Virus record (IMG/VR): IMGVR_UViG_3300047440_000274
Coordinates: 1-31,429 of that record
Reading direction: 5' to 3' (one strand)
Source of the DNA: a virus
DNA length: 31,429 nt
Under the pieces are notes generated by a model. It was not told where the DNA came from. It searched no databases and worked only from the letters and a program-made list of their open reading frames with translations. Shown piece after piece: positions 31,249-31,429 of the stretch (position 1 is its first letter; each line of letters begins with the position of its first letter). A program made the translations under genes and the position numbers.

Positions 31249-31429
31249 TCATGCCGCTTGTAACGCGATTAGAGACGAGAAGCCAGCCAGAGACGCGACG
31301 AGCGCACCGACTAAATGCGCGGGCGGCAGGCGAAGGCTCGCGCGGCCTGCAATGACGCGCGTCACAGATTCTCGGTTTGAAAGCGTGCGCCCGTCTGTTT
31401 TTTCTAACTTGGCGGCGTGAACAAACGAC
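31249..31429 (-). CDS. Partial gene at the right edge (3' end only)
   Basis: The minus strand is open from the edge to TGA 31249-31251 and encodes 59 residues that include VRVIAGRASLRLPPAHLVGA-like sequence ending in a hydrophobic run (LVGALVASLAGFSSLIALQAA). Of the three frames this one has the best composition. If the window is circular, the frame continues into positions 68-1 and starts at ATG 66-68, giving 82 residues. A downstream ATG (31252) overlaps its stop in an ATGA. Function unknown; the apolar C-terminus might be membrane-associated. Confidence 0.4.
   Translation of the reverse strand, partial: SFVHAAKLEKTDGRTLSNRESVTRVIAGRASLRLPPAHLVGALVASLAGFSSLIALQAA

Overview
The window is nearly all phage. 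It holds one almost gapless set of about 40 genes that together describe a temperate, long-tailed (siphovirus-type, HK97-fold) bacteriophage. It is GC-rich and compact, and most neighbouring genes overlap by 1-35 bases. I see no host flanking genes. The gene families (ParB-methylase, CHC2/VapE replication, lambda-like tail tip) and the Shine-Dalgarno starts point to a phage of a GC-rich bacterium, most likely a proteobacterium; the host cannot be named from this sequence.

Layout. On the minus strand, positions 6155 down to 92 form the early/replication operon: a double helix-turn-helix regulator, a small unknown gene, a CHC2 zinc-finger primase fragment, a VapE-type helicase, a ParB-DNA methyltransferase fusion, five small unknown genes and an HNH endonuclease. 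On the plus strand, positions 6329-9197 form the lysogeny module: a cysteine-rich small protein, an XRE-family repressor-like gene, a terminator-ended putative small RNA and a tyrosine integrase. A tRNA-Val-like element lies in this stretch on the minus strand. The two operons diverge from a 173-base control region at 6156-6328. On the minus strand, positions 31152 down to 9263 form the late operon: terminase small and large subunits, prohead protease, major capsid protein, portal, connector, head closure, tail terminator, tail tube, tail chaperones with a -1 frameshift site, tape measure, three minor tail proteins, an NlpC/P60 protein, a J-like tip protein, a collagen-like fibre ending in a self-cleaving chaperone domain, and four small genes. 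The last of these is a lipoprotein with an MbcA/ParS antitoxin-like domain. Integrase and late operon converge on a strong terminator at 9222-9253.

The HNH gene ends at the left edge and the small terminase begins near the right edge. These two are usually neighbours next to cos, and one open frame reads through when the two edges are joined. The window may therefore be a complete phage genome of about 31.4 kb, opened near cos.

The most unusual points are: a 13-bp tandem duplication that shifts the frame of the XRE gene; a tRNA-Val(CAC) with perfect acceptor and D arms but no T arm; an antitoxin-like domain nested in a lipoprotein gene with its own internal ribosome binding site; head genes in the order protease-capsid-portal; and no recognisable lysis cassette.
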